From an uncultured Pelagibacteraceae bacterium (GTDB taxonomy: Bacteria; Pseudomonadota; Alphaproteobacteria; Pelagibacterales; Pelagibacteraceae): DNA of 64,000 bases. A model generated the notes under the pieces. That model saw only the letters and a program-made list of their open reading frames with translations. It made no database searches and was not told where the DNA came from. How positions within the stretch are numbered: position 1 is the stretch's first letter; every line of letters starts with the position of its first letter. The position numbers and the translations under genes were made by a program. This document shows positions 44,572 to 56,026 of the stretch, piece after piece. The DNA lies in assembly GCA_902628305.1 (NCBI GenBank), contig CACOMK010000003.1, positions 1-64,000 on the forward strand, given 5' to 3'.

Positions 44572-45376
44572 TTTTTTCAGCAAAATTTATATATATTTTT
44601 GAAATTTCATGGTCAGGGTAAGCTTCTACTATTGGTTTACCTTTATCTCCAGTTATTCCAACTTCAGGATTGATTGGTATTTCACCTAAAAATTCTTTTT
44701 GAAATTCCTCTGCAGTTTTTTTAACCCCACCTTCTCCAAAAATTTTGTATTTTTTTCCATCGTCTCCAATAAAAAAACTCATATTATCAACTAAACCTAA
44801 AATTTTAACTCCAAGCTTATCAAACATTTTAATTCCTCTTTTAACATCTAAAAGAGCTACTTCTTGAGGTGTGCTTACAATTATAGCACCATCTATTTTA
44901 ATTTCTTGAGAAAATGTAAGTTGAGTATCTCCAGTTCCTGGAGGCATATCCACTATAATAAAATCTAAATCTTTCCAATTTACCTTTTGAGTAAAAGTTT
45001 TAATTGCACTTGTAACCATAGGACCACGCCATATCATTGGAGTTTGTTGATCAGCTAAAAAACCAATTGACATACACTGAATGTCATATTTTGTAATTGG
45101 ATCTAATTTTTGACCATCACTTTTTGGTTTTTCATTAATGTCAAACATTTTAGGGATTGATGGACCATAAATATCTGCATCTAAAAGACCGACTTTGCAT
45201 CCAACTTTCTTTAAAGCTAGAGCAAGATTCGTTGCAAACGAAGATTTCCCAACACCACCTTTTGCACTAGAAATTGCAATTGTAAACTTAGTTCCAAGAA
45301 TAGGATTTTTGGTGAATTTTTTAGGTTCTAGCTTACTTTTCATTGCGGCACTAAGTTCTGGTTTTTTATAGGTCAT
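44552..45376 (-). CDS. mrp: Mrp/ApbC-family iron-sulfur cluster carrier ATPase
   Basis: A 274-residue P-loop protein with the deviant Walker [18 protein letters not shown] near residue 34, and [32 protein letters not shown] and GLVDNMSFF. Mrp/Nbp35 proteins carry and deliver Fe-S clusters in the cytoplasm. The N-terminal DUF59-type domain found in some Mrp proteins is absent, and the CxxC cluster-binding motif expected near the C-terminus is not evident ([11 protein letters not shown] occupies the usual position). It is transcribed divergently from hflK. Confidence 0.88.
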   Translation of the reverse strand: MTYKKPELSAAMKSKLEPKKFTKNPILGTKFTIAISSAKGGVGKSSFATNLALALKKVGCKVGLLDADIYGPSIPKMFDINEKPKSDGQKLDPITKYDIQCMSIGFLADQQTPMIWRGPMVTSAIKTFTQKVNWKDLDFIIVDMPPGTGDTQLTFSQEIKIDGAIIVSTPQEVALLDVKRGIKMFDKLGVKILGLVDNMSFFIGDDGKKYKIFGEGGVKKTAEEFQKEFLGEIPINPEVGITGDKGKPIVEAYPDHEISKIYINFAEKIKSTYL

Positions 45377-45427
45377 AAAAGTATCATTACTTGTTTTTTA
45401 AAATAAAGACACTATATACTTTCGCAT

Positions 45428-46528
45428 ATGTCAGACGATTTTAAAGGTCAAAGTCCTTGGGGTACACCTCCAGGAGGTGGAAGTGGAAATGGGTCGGGTA
45501 AAGGTCCAACACCACCAAATGTCGATGAATTAATACGAGATCTTCAAGATAAAATTAAAAGATTTTTACCCGGAGGAAAAACTTCTGGAGGAAAATCAAT
45601 AAGTTTAATTTTATTAGTTTTAGTTTTTGTATGGTTAGCTAGTGGACTTTATAGAGTGCTACCAGACGAACAAGGTGTAGTTTTAAGATTTGGTAAATTT
45701 GTAAAAACAACCCAGCCAGGTTTGAATTATCATATACCTTTCCCCGTTGAAACTGTGCAAACACCAAAAGTCACAAAAGTCAATAGAATGGATATCGGAT
45801 TTAGATCTGAGAGAGACAGTGGTTTTTCTACTGGTGGTGGAGTTGCAGATGTTCCACAAGAAAGTTTAATGTTAACTGGAGATGAAAATATAGTTAATAT
45901 AGATTTTTCAGTATTTTGGGTAATTAAGGATGCGGGTAATTTTTTATTCAAAATTCAAGACCCAGAAGGAACTGTAAAAGCAGCAGCTGAGACTGCTATG
46001 AGAGAAGTTATTGCTAAAAGTGATATTCAACCAATCTTGACGGAAGGAAGGTCTAAAATTGAGCTTGAAACTCAAGAAATTATCCAAACAATTTTAGATG
46101 ATTACGAAAGTGGAATTCAAATTACGCAAGTGCAAACCCAAAAAGCAGACCCACCAGATCAAGTAATTGATGCATTTAGAGATGTACAGGCCGCTAGAGC
46201 AGATATGGAAAGATCTAAAAACGAAGCTGAAGCTTATGCTAATGATGTAATTCCAAGAGCAAGAGGGGAAGCACAAAAAATTTTACAAGCTGCAGAAGCA
46301 TATAAAAAAGAAGTTGTTGCAAAAGCTGAGGGTGAAGCAAGTAGATTTATTGCAATTTATAGTGAGTATAAAAATGCTAAAGCTGTGACACAAGAAAGAA
46401 TGTATCTTGAAACAATGGAAAAAGTTTTAGCAGACATTGATAAGGTAATTATAGAAAAAAATGCGGGCTCAGGTGTAGTACCTTATCTACCTTTACCTGA
46501 ATTAAAAAAGAAGAAAGCGACAAATTAA
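45428..46528 (+). CDS. hflK: FtsH modulator HflK
   Basis: A 366-residue SPFH/band-7 membrane protein. It has a glycine/proline-rich cytoplasmic N-terminus (SPWGTPPGGGSGNGSGKGP), one membrane helix near residues 58-77, an SPFH domain from RVLPDEQGVVLRFGK onward and a C-terminal coiled coil. With HflC it forms a membrane cage around FtsH and restrains its activity. hflC begins two bases after its stop. Confidence 0.94.
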   Translation: MSDDFKGQSPWGTPPGGGSGNGSGKGPTPPNVDELIRDLQDKIKRFLPGGKTSGGKSISLILLVLVFVWLASGLYRVLPDEQGVVLRFGKFVKTTQPGLNYHIPFPVETVQTPKVTKVNRMDIGFRSERDSGFSTGGGVADVPQESLMLTGDENIVNIDFSVFWVIKDAGNFLFKIQDPEGTVKAAAETAMREVIAKSDIQPILTEGRSKIELETQEIIQTILDDYESGIQITQVQTQKADPPDQVIDAFRDVQAARADMERSKNEAEAYANDVIPRARGEAQKILQAAEAYKKEVVAKAEGEASRFIAIYSEYKNAKAVTQERMYLETMEKVLADIDKVIIEKNAGSGVVPYLPLPELKKKKATN

Positions 46529-46529
46529 A

Positions 46530-47402
46530 ATGAAAGCTGGAAAAATATTAGCAGGAGTATTAGTTGCAATTGGTGTTGTGGCTTTTTTATCAGTAATAAT
46601 CGTTAAAGAAGTTAATCAAGCAATAATTCTACAATTTGGTGATCCTAAACGAATTATAATGAAACCAGGGTTAAACTTTAAAATTCCATTTATTCAAAAC
46701 GTTGTTTATTTAGATAAAAGAATTTTAAATTTAGATGCTCCACCTGAGGAGGTTATTGCATCAGATCAGAAAAGATTAATTGTCGACGCATTTGCCAGAT
46801 TTCAAATTGTTGACCCACTTAAATTTTATATTTCAGTTGGTAATGAAAGAGTTGCAAGATCAAGATTATCTACAATTATAAACTCAAGAATTAGAAATGT
46901 GTTAGGTCAAGAAGAATTACAAACATTACTATCTAAAGATAGATCTAAACAAATGGCTTTAATTAAAGAAGGTGTAAATAATGAAGCGCAGAACTTTGGA
47001 ATAAACATTGTTGACGTAAGAATTAAAAGAGCTGATCTTCCTCAAGCAAATAGTGATGCAATTTACAGAAGAATGCAGACTGAAAGGGAAAGAGAAGCAA
47101 AAGAATTCAGAGCAAAAGGTGCAGAGATGGCTGTAACTATTACATCAACAGCAGATAAGGAAGTTACGGTAATCTTAGCTGATGCTCAAAAACAATCTGA
47201 GATCATGAAAGGTGAGGGCGATGGACAAAGAAATAAAATATTTGCCGATGCCTTTGGTCAAGATCCTGAGTTTTTTGCTTTCTATAGAGCTATGCAAGCA
47301 TATGAAAAAGCTCTTATTGGTGGTGAAACTTCGTTAATTTTATCGCCCGATAGTGAATTTTTTAAATTTTTTGGAAATATAAAACCAGAAATTCAACAAT
47401 AA
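46530..47402 (+). CDS. hflC: FtsH modulator HflC
   Basis: A 290-residue SPFH-domain protein with an N-terminal membrane helix (about 5-24) and KEVNQAIILQFGDPKRII followed by PGLNFKIPFIQNVVYLDKRI. The conserved late part has MQTEREREAKEFRAKGAE and YRAMQAYEKAL. It forms the HflKC complex with the preceding gene product. Length and order are standard. Confidence 0.94.
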   Translation: MKAGKILAGVLVAIGVVAFLSVIIVKEVNQAIILQFGDPKRIIMKPGLNFKIPFIQNVVYLDKRILNLDAPPEEVIASDQKRLIVDAFARFQIVDPLKFYISVGNERVARSRLSTIINSRIRNVLGQEELQTLLSKDRSKQMALIKEGVNNEAQNFGINIVDVRIKRADLPQANSDAIYRRMQTEREREAKEFRAKGAEMAVTITSTADKEVTVILADAQKQSEIMKGEGDGQRNKIFADAFGQDPEFFAFYRAMQAYEKALIGGETSLILSPDSEFFKFFGNIKPEIQQ

Positions 47403-47409
47403 TTCTTAA

Positions 47410-47595
47410 ATGCGTGAGCTAGTTATAGCTTTTGGTCTTTTCTTATTTGTTGAAGGAATTTTATACGCCTTATTTCCAGCAAAAATGAAAAGTATGTTAA
47501 AAAAATTAGAACTTGTTAAGGATAGTCAGCTTAGATCAGGTGGACTTATTTTTGCTCTAATAGGTTTTATAATTATTTATTACATTAAGAGCTAA
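47410..47595 (+). CDS. DUF2065 small membrane protein
   Basis: 61 residues with two hydrophobic helices (about 3-23 and 43-60) and the pattern FVEGILYALFPAKMKSMLKKL, typical of DUF2065 proteins that sit after hflC in many proteobacteria. The function is unknown; position suggests a link to the HflKC-FtsH complex or DegP. Seven bases follow hflC and one base precedes degP. Confidence 0.82.
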   Translation: MRELVIAFGLFLFVEGILYALFPAKMKSMLKKLELVKDSQLRSGGLIFALIGFIIIYYIKS

Positions 47596-47596
47596 T

Positions 47597-49012
47597 ATGA
47601 AAAAAATTAAAATTATATTTTTAACAATAGTTTTATCGTTCTCTTTCTTAATAAATGTAAACTCTAAACCAGTTCCCTCGTCTTTTGCAGATCTTGCAGA
47701 AAAATTAATGCCGTCTGTAGTTAATATTTCCACTACAACAACAGTAGTATCTAACACTAATCCTTTTCCTTTTCAATTTCCTCCAGGATCTCCTTTTGAG
47801 GATATGTTTAAAGAATTCGGGACACCACAGGAAAGAAAATCAGCTGCCTTAGGTTCAGGATTTATTATTGATGAAAAAGGAATTGTTGTTACAAACAATC
47901 ACGTAATTCAAGATGCTGATGATATCATTGTTAGAGTGAATGGTGATCAAGAATTTAAAGCAAAAGTTTTAGGTGCTGATCCACTTATGGATATAGCTGT
48001 TTTACAACTCGAAACAGAGGAAAAATTTATTCCAGTAGCATTTGGTGATTCCGATAAAGCAAGAATTGGAGATTGGGTTTTAGCAATTGGAAATCCGTTT
48101 GGTTTAGGAGGAACAGTCACAGCTGGAATTATTTCAGCCAGAAATAGATCAATTGGTTTATCAAGATATGAGGATTTCATTCAAACAGATGCCTCAATTA
48201 ACTCTGGAAATTCAGGTGGACCTTTGTTTGATATGGACGGAAATGTAATTGGGATTAATACGGCGATACTTGGTCGTAATGGTTCAATTGGAATTGGGTT
48301 TTCTATACCATCAAATAGTGCTCAAATTGTAATTAAGCAATTAATAGAGTTTGGAGAAACAAAGAGAGGTTGGCTGGGTGTAAGAATTCAAGACGTAACA
48401 AAAGAAATTGCTGAGGTTGAAAAATTAGACAAAGCACGAGGAGCATTAGTTGCTAGTGTTGCTGAAAATAGTCCTTCAGAAAAAGCAGGAATTCAAGCTG
48501 GTGATATTATTTTAGAATTTAATGGAGAAAAAATTAATCAAATGAAAGAGCTCCCCGCTATTGTTGCAAGAACAGAAGTTGGAAAAAAAGTCAAAGTAAA
48601 AATTTGGCGAGATAAAAGGGAGATTGAAAAAAATGTTATTTTAGGAAGATTAGAAACTTCAGATGATTTCAAGATAAGTAAAAATCAAGAAACTCAAGAA
48701 AAGAATAATGAAGAGATAATTGAAAGTTTAAAAATAGCAGTAAGACCTTTGACTAAAGAGGATATAAAAATTAGAAAACTACCAAATCAGACGACAGGAC
48801 TTGTTATAACAAAAATTGCAAACACTAGCCCTGTTACAAATTCAATAGAACTTAATAGTATTATTGTTGAAGCTCAAAAGAAAAAAATTAGATCTGCAAA
48901 TGATTTAAGAAATATTATTAAAGAAGTTCTTAACTCAAACCAAAAAACAATTTTACTTGCTATTTATAATAATCAAAATCAACGAAGATATATTGGTATC
49001 AAGCTAGATTGA
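47597..49012 (+). CDS. degP: Periplasmic serine protease DegP/HtrA
   Basis: A 471-residue protein with a signal peptide (about 1-25), a trypsin-like domain with catalytic His102 (NNHVIQDAD), Asp132 (PLMDIAVLQ) and Ser206 (SGNSGGPLF), then two PDZ domains (first near 265-350, second near 375-470, the latter divergent). It degrades or refolds damaged envelope proteins. Its place after hflKC groups envelope quality-control functions. Confidence 0.95.
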   Translation: MKKIKIIFLTIVLSFSFLINVNSKPVPSSFADLAEKLMPSVVNISTTTTVVSNTNPFPFQFPPGSPFEDMFKEFGTPQERKSAALGSGFIIDEKGIVVTNNHVIQDADDIIVRVNGDQEFKAKVLGADPLMDIAVLQLETEEKFIPVAFGDSDKARIGDWVLAIGNPFGLGGTVTAGIISARNRSIGLSRYEDFIQTDASINSGNSGGPLFDMDGNVIGINTAILGRNGSIGIGFSIPSNSAQIVIKQLIEFGETKRGWLGVRIQDVTKEIAEVEKLDKARGALVASVAENSPSEKAGIQAGDIILEFNGEKINQMKELPAIVARTEVGKKVKVKIWRDKREIEKNVILGRLETSDDFKISKNQETQEKNNEEIIESLKIAVRPLTKEDIKIRKLPNQTTGLVITKIANTSPVTNSIELNSIIVEAQKKKIRSANDLRNIIKEVLNSNQKTILLAIYNNQNQRRYIGIKLD

Positions 49013-49014
49013 TC

Positions 49015-49923
49015 ATGGATTTAAAATCCAAGATTATATTAATTTCGGGTCCCACAGCATCAGGAAAATCAAGTTTTGCAATTAAAGTTGCAAAAAAAGT
49101 CGATGGTGAGATTATTAATGCAGATAGCATGCAAGTATACAAAGAGCTTAAAATCTTGTCAGCTAGACCAGATCAAAAAAAATATCATAAAATAAAACAT
49201 CACTTATATGGTTTTCATAATGTAACAAAAAACTTCTCCACAGGTGATTGGCTTAAGCTTGTAATTAAAAAAATTAAGGAAGTTAAAAAAAGAAAAAAAA
49301 CTCCAATTCTTGTTGGAGGGACAGGTTTATATTTTAAAGCTTTGACTGATGGTTTAGTTAAAATACCAAATATTTCATTAAAACTAAGAAATCAAATTAG
49401 AGATTTACAAAAAAAACTTGGACAAAAGAAGTTTTATGAAGAACTATTAAAATTAGATCCACTTTCAAGAGGAAAAATCAACCCTACAGATACCCAAAGA
49501 TCTATAAGAGCTTATGAAGTTAAAAAGTTTACAAAAAGATCTTTGAGTGAATGGTTTAATAATACAAAATCAAACTTCGTGGAAGATGATTTTTTTAAAG
49601 TTTATATTGATTTTCCTAGACAAGAATTAATTGAGCGTATCAATTTAAGAACAAGGGAGATGATTGAAAATGGAGCAATTAAAGAAGTTAAAGATTTCAT
49701 AAAGCTAAGGGTTGGAAAAGATAAAAGTGCTAATAAGGCTATTGGAGTTAATGAAATTACAGAATATTTAAAAAAACAAAAAAATTTGAATGATACTAGA
49801 GATAAAATAGCCATAAAAACTAGACAATACGCCAAAAGACAAAGTACTTGGGCTAGAGGCAACATGATCAGTTGGATGAAACTAAAGCCACAAGACATAA
49901 ATAATTTTTTGAAAAAAATTTAA
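49015..49923 (+). CDS. miaA: tRNA dimethylallyltransferase
   Basis: About 302 residues from the ATG at 49015, two bases after the degP stop; an in-frame TTG at 49009 is the alternative. The P-loop GPTASGKSSFA is at the N-terminus, followed by INADSMQVYKELKILSARP, LVGGTGLYFKALTDGL, DTQRSIRAYEV and the C-terminal QYAKRQSTWARG. It adds the dimethylallyl group to A37 of UNN-reading tRNAs, using isoprenoid made via Dxs. Confidence 0.95.
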   Translation: MDLKSKIILISGPTASGKSSFAIKVAKKVDGEIINADSMQVYKELKILSARPDQKKYHKIKHHLYGFHNVTKNFSTGDWLKLVIKKIKEVKKRKKTPILVGGTGLYFKALTDGLVKIPNISLKLRNQIRDLQKKLGQKKFYEELLKLDPLSRGKINPTDTQRSIRAYEVKKFTKRSLSEWFNNTKSNFVEDDFFKVYIDFPRQELIERINLRTREMIENGAIKEVKDFIKLRVGKDKSANKAIGVNEITEYLKKQKNLNDTRDKIAIKTRQYAKRQSTWARGNMISWMKLKPQDINNFLKKI

Positions 49924-49975
49924 AATTTTCATTCTTAAACTTGACCAATGAGTACAACTTCAGCTAGATTGCCTA

Positions 49976-51742
49976 ATGCCAAAATTATTAACTGGAGCAG
50001 AAATTGTATTTAAATGTCTTGAAGACCAAAAGGTAGAGTATATCTTCGGTTATCCAGGTGGTGCTGTGTTACCGATTTATGATGAATTAAAAAATCATCC
50101 TTCTATAAAACATATTTTAGTGAGACATGAACAAGGTGCTGGACATGCAGCCGAAGGTTATGCAAGATCATCTGGAAAACCAGGCGTAGTTTTAGTTACA
50201 TCAGGTCCTGGGGCTACTAATGTTGTTACAGCTTTGACAGATGCTTATATGGATTCGGTTCCATTGGTATGTATTTCTGGTCAAGTTCCAACACACTTAA
50301 TTGGAACAGATGCGTTTCAAGAATGCGATACTACAGGAATAACAAGACCTTGCACGAAACATAATTGGTTGGTTAAAGATATAAACGATCTTTCAAAAAT
50401 TATGCACGAAGCTTTTAGAGTTGCTACAACCGGAAGACCTGGTCCAGTTTTAATTGATATTCCAAAAGATGTTCAGTTTGCAAAAACAAAATATAAAAAA
50501 CCAAATAAAGAAAAAAAATTAAATGGAAAATCACATAATAAATTCTCTCAAGATCAAATTGATGAATTATTAAAACTATTAAGTAAAGCAAAAAAACCAA
50601 TCATCTACAGTGGTGGAGGAGTGATTAACTCAGGACCAAAAGCAAGTCAGGCTTTAAGAGAATTTGTTGAGATCACTGGATTTCCAATTACATCCACACT
50701 CCAAGGTTTAGGTGCATATCCTGGAGATGATAATCAATTTTTAGGAATGCTTGGTATGCATGGTACATATGAAGCAAACAATGCGATGCATGATTGTGAT
50801 CTATTAATTAATATTGGTGCAAGATTTGATGACCGTATTACTGGTAAGATAGACGAGTTTTCACCAAACTCAAAAAAAGTTCATATTGATATTGATCCAT
50901 CTTCAATTAATAAAATAATCAAGGTTGATCTTGCAATAGTTGGAGATGTATCAAGTGTAATAAACAAGATTAATAAAACAATTATAAAAAGTAAAAATGG
51001 TCACAGCAAATCAAATAAATCAAATATTGCTAAGTGGTGGGAGCAGATTGAAAAATGGAGAGAAAAAAATTCTCTTAATTTTGTAAATAGCACTGACAGT
51101 ATTAAACCACAACATGCTGTTCAAAGACTTTATGAATTAACTAAGGATCAGGATACTTATGTTACTACTGAAGTTGGACAACATCAAATGTGGGCTGCCC
51201 AACATTATAAATTTAACAAACCAAACAGATGGATGACCTCTGGTGGCTTAGGAACTATGGGGTATGGATTACCAGCGGCTGTTGGTGTACAGATTGCACA
51301 TCCAGAAAAACTTGTAATTGATATTGCAGGAGAAGCTTCAGTATTAATGACAATGCAAGAAATGTCTACTGCAGTTCAATATAATCTTCCTATAAAAATA
51401 TTTATTTTGAATAATCAATACATGGGAATGGTTAGACAATGGCAGGAATTACTTCATGAAAAAAATTATTCTGAGAGTTATTCAGAAGCATTACCAGATT
51501 TTATGAAAATGGCTGAAGCATATGGATGTAAAGGAATTAAAGCAGATGACCCAGCTGATCTTGACGATAAAATTCAAGAAATGATTGATTACGACGGGCC
51601 AGTAATATTTGATTGCCATGTTGATCCAAATGAGAATTGCTTCCCAATGATACCATCTGGAAAACCTCATAACCAAATGATCTTAGGTCCAAAAGATCAA
51701 GAGGAAAATAAAATTAAAGGAAAAGGCAAAGCCTTAGTATAA
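49976..51742 (+). CDS. ilvB: Acetolactate synthase large (catalytic) subunit
   Basis: A 588-residue thiamine-diphosphate enzyme making acetolactate and acetohydroxybutyrate, the first common step to valine, leucine and isoleucine. It shows [15 protein letters not shown], the catalytic Glu in [18 protein letters not shown], a central FAD domain ([13 protein letters not shown]) and the TPP motif [21 protein letters not shown]...[12 protein letters not shown]. The position where GDG often occurs reads GEA here (DIAGEASV), as in many alphaproteobacterial IlvB. ilvH follows five bases later. Confidence 0.95.
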   Translation: MPKLLTGAEIVFKCLEDQKVEYIFGYPGGAVLPIYDELKNHPSIKHILVRHEQGAGHAAEGYARSSGKPGVVLVTSGPGATNVVTALTDAYMDSVPLVCISGQVPTHLIGTDAFQECDTTGITRPCTKHNWLVKDINDLSKIMHEAFRVATTGRPGPVLIDIPKDVQFAKTKYKKPNKEKKLNGKSHNKFSQDQIDELLKLLSKAKKPIIYSGGGVINSGPKASQALREFVEITGFPITSTLQGLGAYPGDDNQFLGMLGMHGTYEANNAMHDCDLLINIGARFDDRITGKIDEFSPNSKKVHIDIDPSSINKIIKVDLAIVGDVSSVINKINKTIIKSKNGHSKSNKSNIAKWWEQIEKWREKNSLNFVNSTDSIKPQHAVQRLYELTKDQDTYVTTEVGQHQMWAAQHYKFNKPNRWMTSGGLGTMGYGLPAAVGVQIAHPEKLVIDIAGEASVLMTMQEMSTAVQYNLPIKIFILNNQYMGMVRQWQELLHEKNYSESYSEALPDFMKMAEAYGCKGIKADDPADLDDKIQEMIDYDGPVIFDCHVDPNENCFPMIPSGKPHNQMILGPKDQEENKIKGKGKALV

Positions 51743-51747
51743 TTGTA

Positions 51748-52296
51748 ATGCCGAAATCAAAATCAGCTTATAGCGTGCCTACGAGAAAAGAAAAACCAGA
51801 TACATATATTTTTGTGGTTTGGGTAGATAATGAGGCTGGAGTTCTTGCACGGGTAGTTGGTCTTTTTTCAGGCCGAGGCTATAATATTGAGTCATTAGCT
51901 GTTGCAGAGGTTGATGCAATTAAAAATATTTCTAGAATAACAATTGTTACAACCGGAACACCCCAAGTAATTGATCAAATAAGACTACAATTAACTAAAT
52001 TAGTGCCCGTTCATAAAGTTGCAGAGTTTAAAAGAGAAGACAAAAGCGTAATATTTAAGGAAATGGCTTTATTTAAAGTTGTAGGAAAAAGAAATAAAAT
52101 TGAAAAATGTTTAAATGCTTGTAAAAAATTTAATCCCGTAATATTAGATGAAACAAAAAATTCAGCAGTAATTCAAATAACTGCTCTTAGAAGAGAAATA
52201 GATATAATGAACAAAAAATTAAAGCCTTTAGGACTTATAAGTACATCGAGAACAGGGGCAGTTGCTATGACAAGAGGTGCTAAAATATTTAATTAA
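51748..52296 (+). CDS. ilvH: Acetolactate synthase small (regulatory) subunit
   Basis: A 182-residue protein with an N-terminal ACT domain (FVVWVDNEAGVLARVVGLFSGRGYNIESLAV) that binds feedback inhibitor valine in relatives, and a C-terminal domain (NPVILDETKNSAVIQITA). It activates and regulates the IlvB subunit. It lies in the ilvB-ilvH-ilvC operon and precedes ilvC by 18 bases. Confidence 0.94.
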   Translation: MPKSKSAYSVPTRKEKPDTYIFVVWVDNEAGVLARVVGLFSGRGYNIESLAVAEVDAIKNISRITIVTTGTPQVIDQIRLQLTKLVPVHKVAEFKREDKSVIFKEMALFKVVGKRNKIEKCLNACKKFNPVILDETKNSAVIQITALRREIDIMNKKLKPLGLISTSRTGAVAMTRGAKIFN

Positions 52297-53337
<1,041 letters not shown>

Positions 53338-53418
53338 ATTTTATTAGTAAATTATTGCTACAATAATTCGATTATTTCACCTATACTTTTTTAAATAAAT
53401 TTAAAAACGAGGGAAATA

Positions 53419-54981
53419 ATGAAGACTAAAAATATACTAAGAATACTATTGTCATTAGTTCTAGTATTTGGGTTTTCTTCTGCATGGGCAAAGACTATTA
53501 AATGGTCTATGCAAGGAGACAGTCTAACACTAGATCCACATGCGCAAAACGAAGGTCCAACTACTCAGGTATCAAGACAAGTCTATGAAGCACTTGTTCA
53601 AAGAGGCCTTGATATGAAAATAGGACCTGCTTTAGCAACAAAGTGGAGAGCAACAGATCCAAATAATTGGGAATTTACATTAAGAAAAGGTGTAAAATTT
53701 TCTGATGGTTCTGATATGACATCAGAAGATGTTGTATTTAGCATATTAAGAGCTAAACAAAGGACATCAGATTTTAAAGAGTACATAAGTACAATTTCGG
53801 GAGTTAAAGCGATTGGAGATCATACTGTTGTGATTACAACCAGTAAACCAAATCCTATTCTCTTAAATCAACTTTCAAATATTTTTATCATGTCAAAAGC
53901 ATGGTCAGAGAAAAATTTTGCAATGGCACCACAAAATTGGGATGCAGGGCAAGAAACTTTCTCAGCTACTAATGCATTAGGAACTGGGCCTTTTAAAATT
54001 ACTTTGAGAGAACCTAATACTAAAACTGTGTTTAAAAGAAATAAACACTGGTGGGGCGAGATGAAAGATAAAAAAGTTACTCAAATTGAATTGCTGCCAA
54101 TTAAAAATGCAGCAACTAGAGTTGCAGCTTTATTATCTGGAGAAATTGATATAGTTACAGATGCACCTGTTCAGGATTTAAAAAGAATTGGTTCTTCATC
54201 AGGTCACAAAGTTGAAAGCACTGCACAAATGCGTACAATTTTCCTAGGAATGGATCAAGCAGCTGACAAGTTAAGAACAGGTAACACAGGAGATAATCCA
54301 TTTAAGAAAAAACAGGTAAGACAAGCTCTTTATCAAGCAATTGATATAGAGGCCATCAAGAAAAAAGTTATGAGAGGTTTAAGTGAACCAGCAGGGATTA
54401 TAACTTTCCCAGGTGTAAATGGTTACACTAAAGATCTTGATAAAAGATTACCTTACGATGTTAATGCTGCAAAAAAACTATTAGCGGATGCAGGATATCC
54501 AGATGGTTTTGATGTTGAGCTAAGATGTCCAAATGACAGATATGTTAACGATGAAGCAATTTGTACAGCTGTTGTTGGAATGTTAGGTAAAATTGGTGTC
54601 AACGTGAACTTGTTTGCACAAACTAAAAGTAAACATTTCAAAGAGCTAAAAGATAACCAGGGTGATTTCTATATGCTTGGTTGGGGTGTTCCTACTTTAG
54701 ATAGTCACTATGTATTTCATTACTTATATGAGTCAGGTGCTAGCTGGAATAAAGTTAACTTTAGCAACTCAGAAGTAGATGCTGCTATCAGAGTTATGGA
54801 AGGTGAAGTTGATTTAGAAAAAAGAAATGCTGCAATTGCAAATGCTTGGAAAATTGTAAAAGATGATATTTCTTATCTTCCTTTGCATCACCAGGTAATT
54901 TCTTGGGCATCTAAAAGCAATGTTAATGTACCTATCAGACCGAATAACGAACCGTTATTCAGAACTGCTAGTTTTAACTAA
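53419..54981 (+). CDS. ABC transporter substrate-binding protein, peptide/opine family 5
   Basis: A 520-residue periplasmic protein with a signal peptide (1-24, ending SSAWA). The SBP family 5 pattern is visible in SLTLDPHAQNEGPTTQVSRQ, the VYEALVQ region, WEFTLRKGVKFSDGSDMTSEDVVFS and YPDGFDVEL. It captures oligopeptides or related solutes for the permeases and ATPase encoded downstream. The exact substrate cannot be told. A long perfect hairpin after its stop probably keeps its expression above that of the membrane parts. Confidence 0.92.
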   Translation: MKTKNILRILLSLVLVFGFSSAWAKTIKWSMQGDSLTLDPHAQNEGPTTQVSRQVYEALVQRGLDMKIGPALATKWRATDPNNWEFTLRKGVKFSDGSDMTSEDVVFSILRAKQRTSDFKEYISTISGVKAIGDHTVVITTSKPNPILLNQLSNIFIMSKAWSEKNFAMAPQNWDAGQETFSATNALGTGPFKITLREPNTKTVFKRNKHWWGEMKDKKVTQIELLPIKNAATRVAALLSGEIDIVTDAPVQDLKRIGSSSGHKVESTAQMRTIFLGMDQAADKLRTGNTGDNPFKKKQVRQALYQAIDIEAIKKKVMRGLSEPAGIITFPGVNGYTKDLDKRLPYDVNAAKKLLADAGYPDGFDVELRCPNDRYVNDEAICTAVVGMLGKIGVNVNLFAQTKSKHFKELKDNQGDFYMLGWGVPTLDSHYVFHYLYESGASWNKVNFSNSEVDAAIRVMEGEVDLEKRNAAIANAWKIVKDDISYLPLHHQVISWASKSNVNVPIRPNNEPLFRTASFN

Positions 54982-54991
54982 TTAAAAATTA

Positions 54992-55025
54992 TTACAAGCC
55001 CTTTAAAAATTTAAAGGGCTTGTAA
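54992..55025 (+). terminator. Perfect hairpin between binding protein and permease genes
   Basis: Perfect 16-base arms TTACAAGCCCTTTAAA (54992-55007) and TTTAAAGGGCTTGTAA (55010-55025) leave an AA loop (a larger AT loop in practice). The trailing T-run is weak (AATTTAATCTT). It can act as a partial terminator and as a 3' protective structure that raises binding-protein mRNA above that of the rest of the operon. Confidence 0.8.
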
Positions 55026-55042
55026 AATTTAATCTTCTTAAA

Positions 55043-56026
55043 TTGATAAAATATTTTTTTAAAAGGCTGTTTCAATCTGCTTTGGTGATGTTGGTGGTCG
55101 CCTTTGTATCTTTCTCATTATTTAATTTTGTTGGAGACCCTATAAATAATATGGTTGGTGAAGAAACCTCTGACGAGGAAAGAGCTGAATTGAGGGATAC
55201 ATTAGGTTTAATGGACCCAATCCATGTGCAGTTTTCAAGGTTTATAGTTAATGCTTCTAAGGGTGAGTTTGGAATTTCATATCAACTAAGAAGACCTGTT
55301 TCAGAATTAATAGTTGAAAGATTACCAGCTACAATTGAGCTAGTGGTTATTTCGGCACTTATTGCGTTAATAACTGGTACATTATTAGGAGTTTATACAG
55401 GCATTAATCGAAAAGGATTTTTAAGCGATTTTGTATTGGCAATCTCTTTACTAGGTGTTTCACTCCCCACATTTGTTATTGGAATATTATTCATATATTT
55501 ATTTGCAGTAATTTTAGGAATATTGCCATCTTTTGGAAGAGGAGAAGTTGTTGATCTAGGTTTTTGGACTACAGGATTTTTAACAGTCTCTGGGCTTAAA
55601 GCGATTATACTTCCTTCAGTAACTTTAAGTCTTTTTCAAATGACTTATATCATCAGACTTGTACGTGCTGAGATGATGGAAATACTTCAGACTGATTATA
55701 TTAAATTTGCACGTGCAAGAGGAATTAGTGAAAATAGTATTAAATATAAACATGCATTAAAAAATGGATTGATACCCGTAATAACTATTGCTGGTATTAA
55801 TATTGGAACTTTAATTGCATTTTCAATTATTACTGAGACCGTTTTCCAATGGCCGGGAATGGGTTTCTTATTTATTCAGGCAGTTCAATTTGTAGATATA
55901 CCTATAATGTCAGCTTATTTAGTTTTTATAGCTTTTGTCTTCGTAATGATAAATTTTATAGTTGATATTCTTTATTATTTCATTGATCCAAGAATAAGAG
56001 TTAAGGGAGATACCGCGAGTGGATAA
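55043..56026 (+). CDS. Peptide-type ABC transporter permease (DppB-like)
   Basis: A 327-residue inner-membrane protein starting with TTG at 55043 (MIKYFFKRLFQSALVMLVVA), with about six membrane segments. The DppB/OppB N-terminal signature is present, as is the ATPase-coupling loop ARARGISENSIKYKHALKNGLIPVI near residue 222. It forms the channel with the next permease. It overlaps it by eight bases. Confidence 0.92.
   Translation: MIKYFFKRLFQSALVMLVVAFVSFSLFNFVGDPINNMVGEETSDEERAELRDTLGLMDPIHVQFSRFIVNASKGEFGISYQLRRPVSELIVERLPATIELVVISALIALITGTLLGVYTGINRKGFLSDFVLAISLLGVSLPTFVIGILFIYLFAVILGILPSFGRGEVVDLGFWTTGFLTVSGLKAIILPSVTLSLFQMTYIIRLVRAEMMEILQTDYIKFARARGISENSIKYKHALKNGLIPVITIAGINIGTLIAFSIITETVFQWPGMGFLFIQAVQFVDIPIMSAYLVFIAFVFVMINFIVDILYYFIDPRIRVKGDTASG

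Noticed and set aside
51300-51360. Loss of the thiamine-diphosphate GDG motif in IlvB (reads GEA).
   Set aside because: GEA/GDA variants are found at this position in functional acetolactate synthases and the rest of the motif is intact, so it is not a sign of inactivity.
53355-53387. A promoter before the peptide-binding protein gene (TTGCTA and TATACT).
   Set aside because: The spacing is 21 bases, too long for a standard sigma-70 promoter; the TATACT alone is weak evidence.
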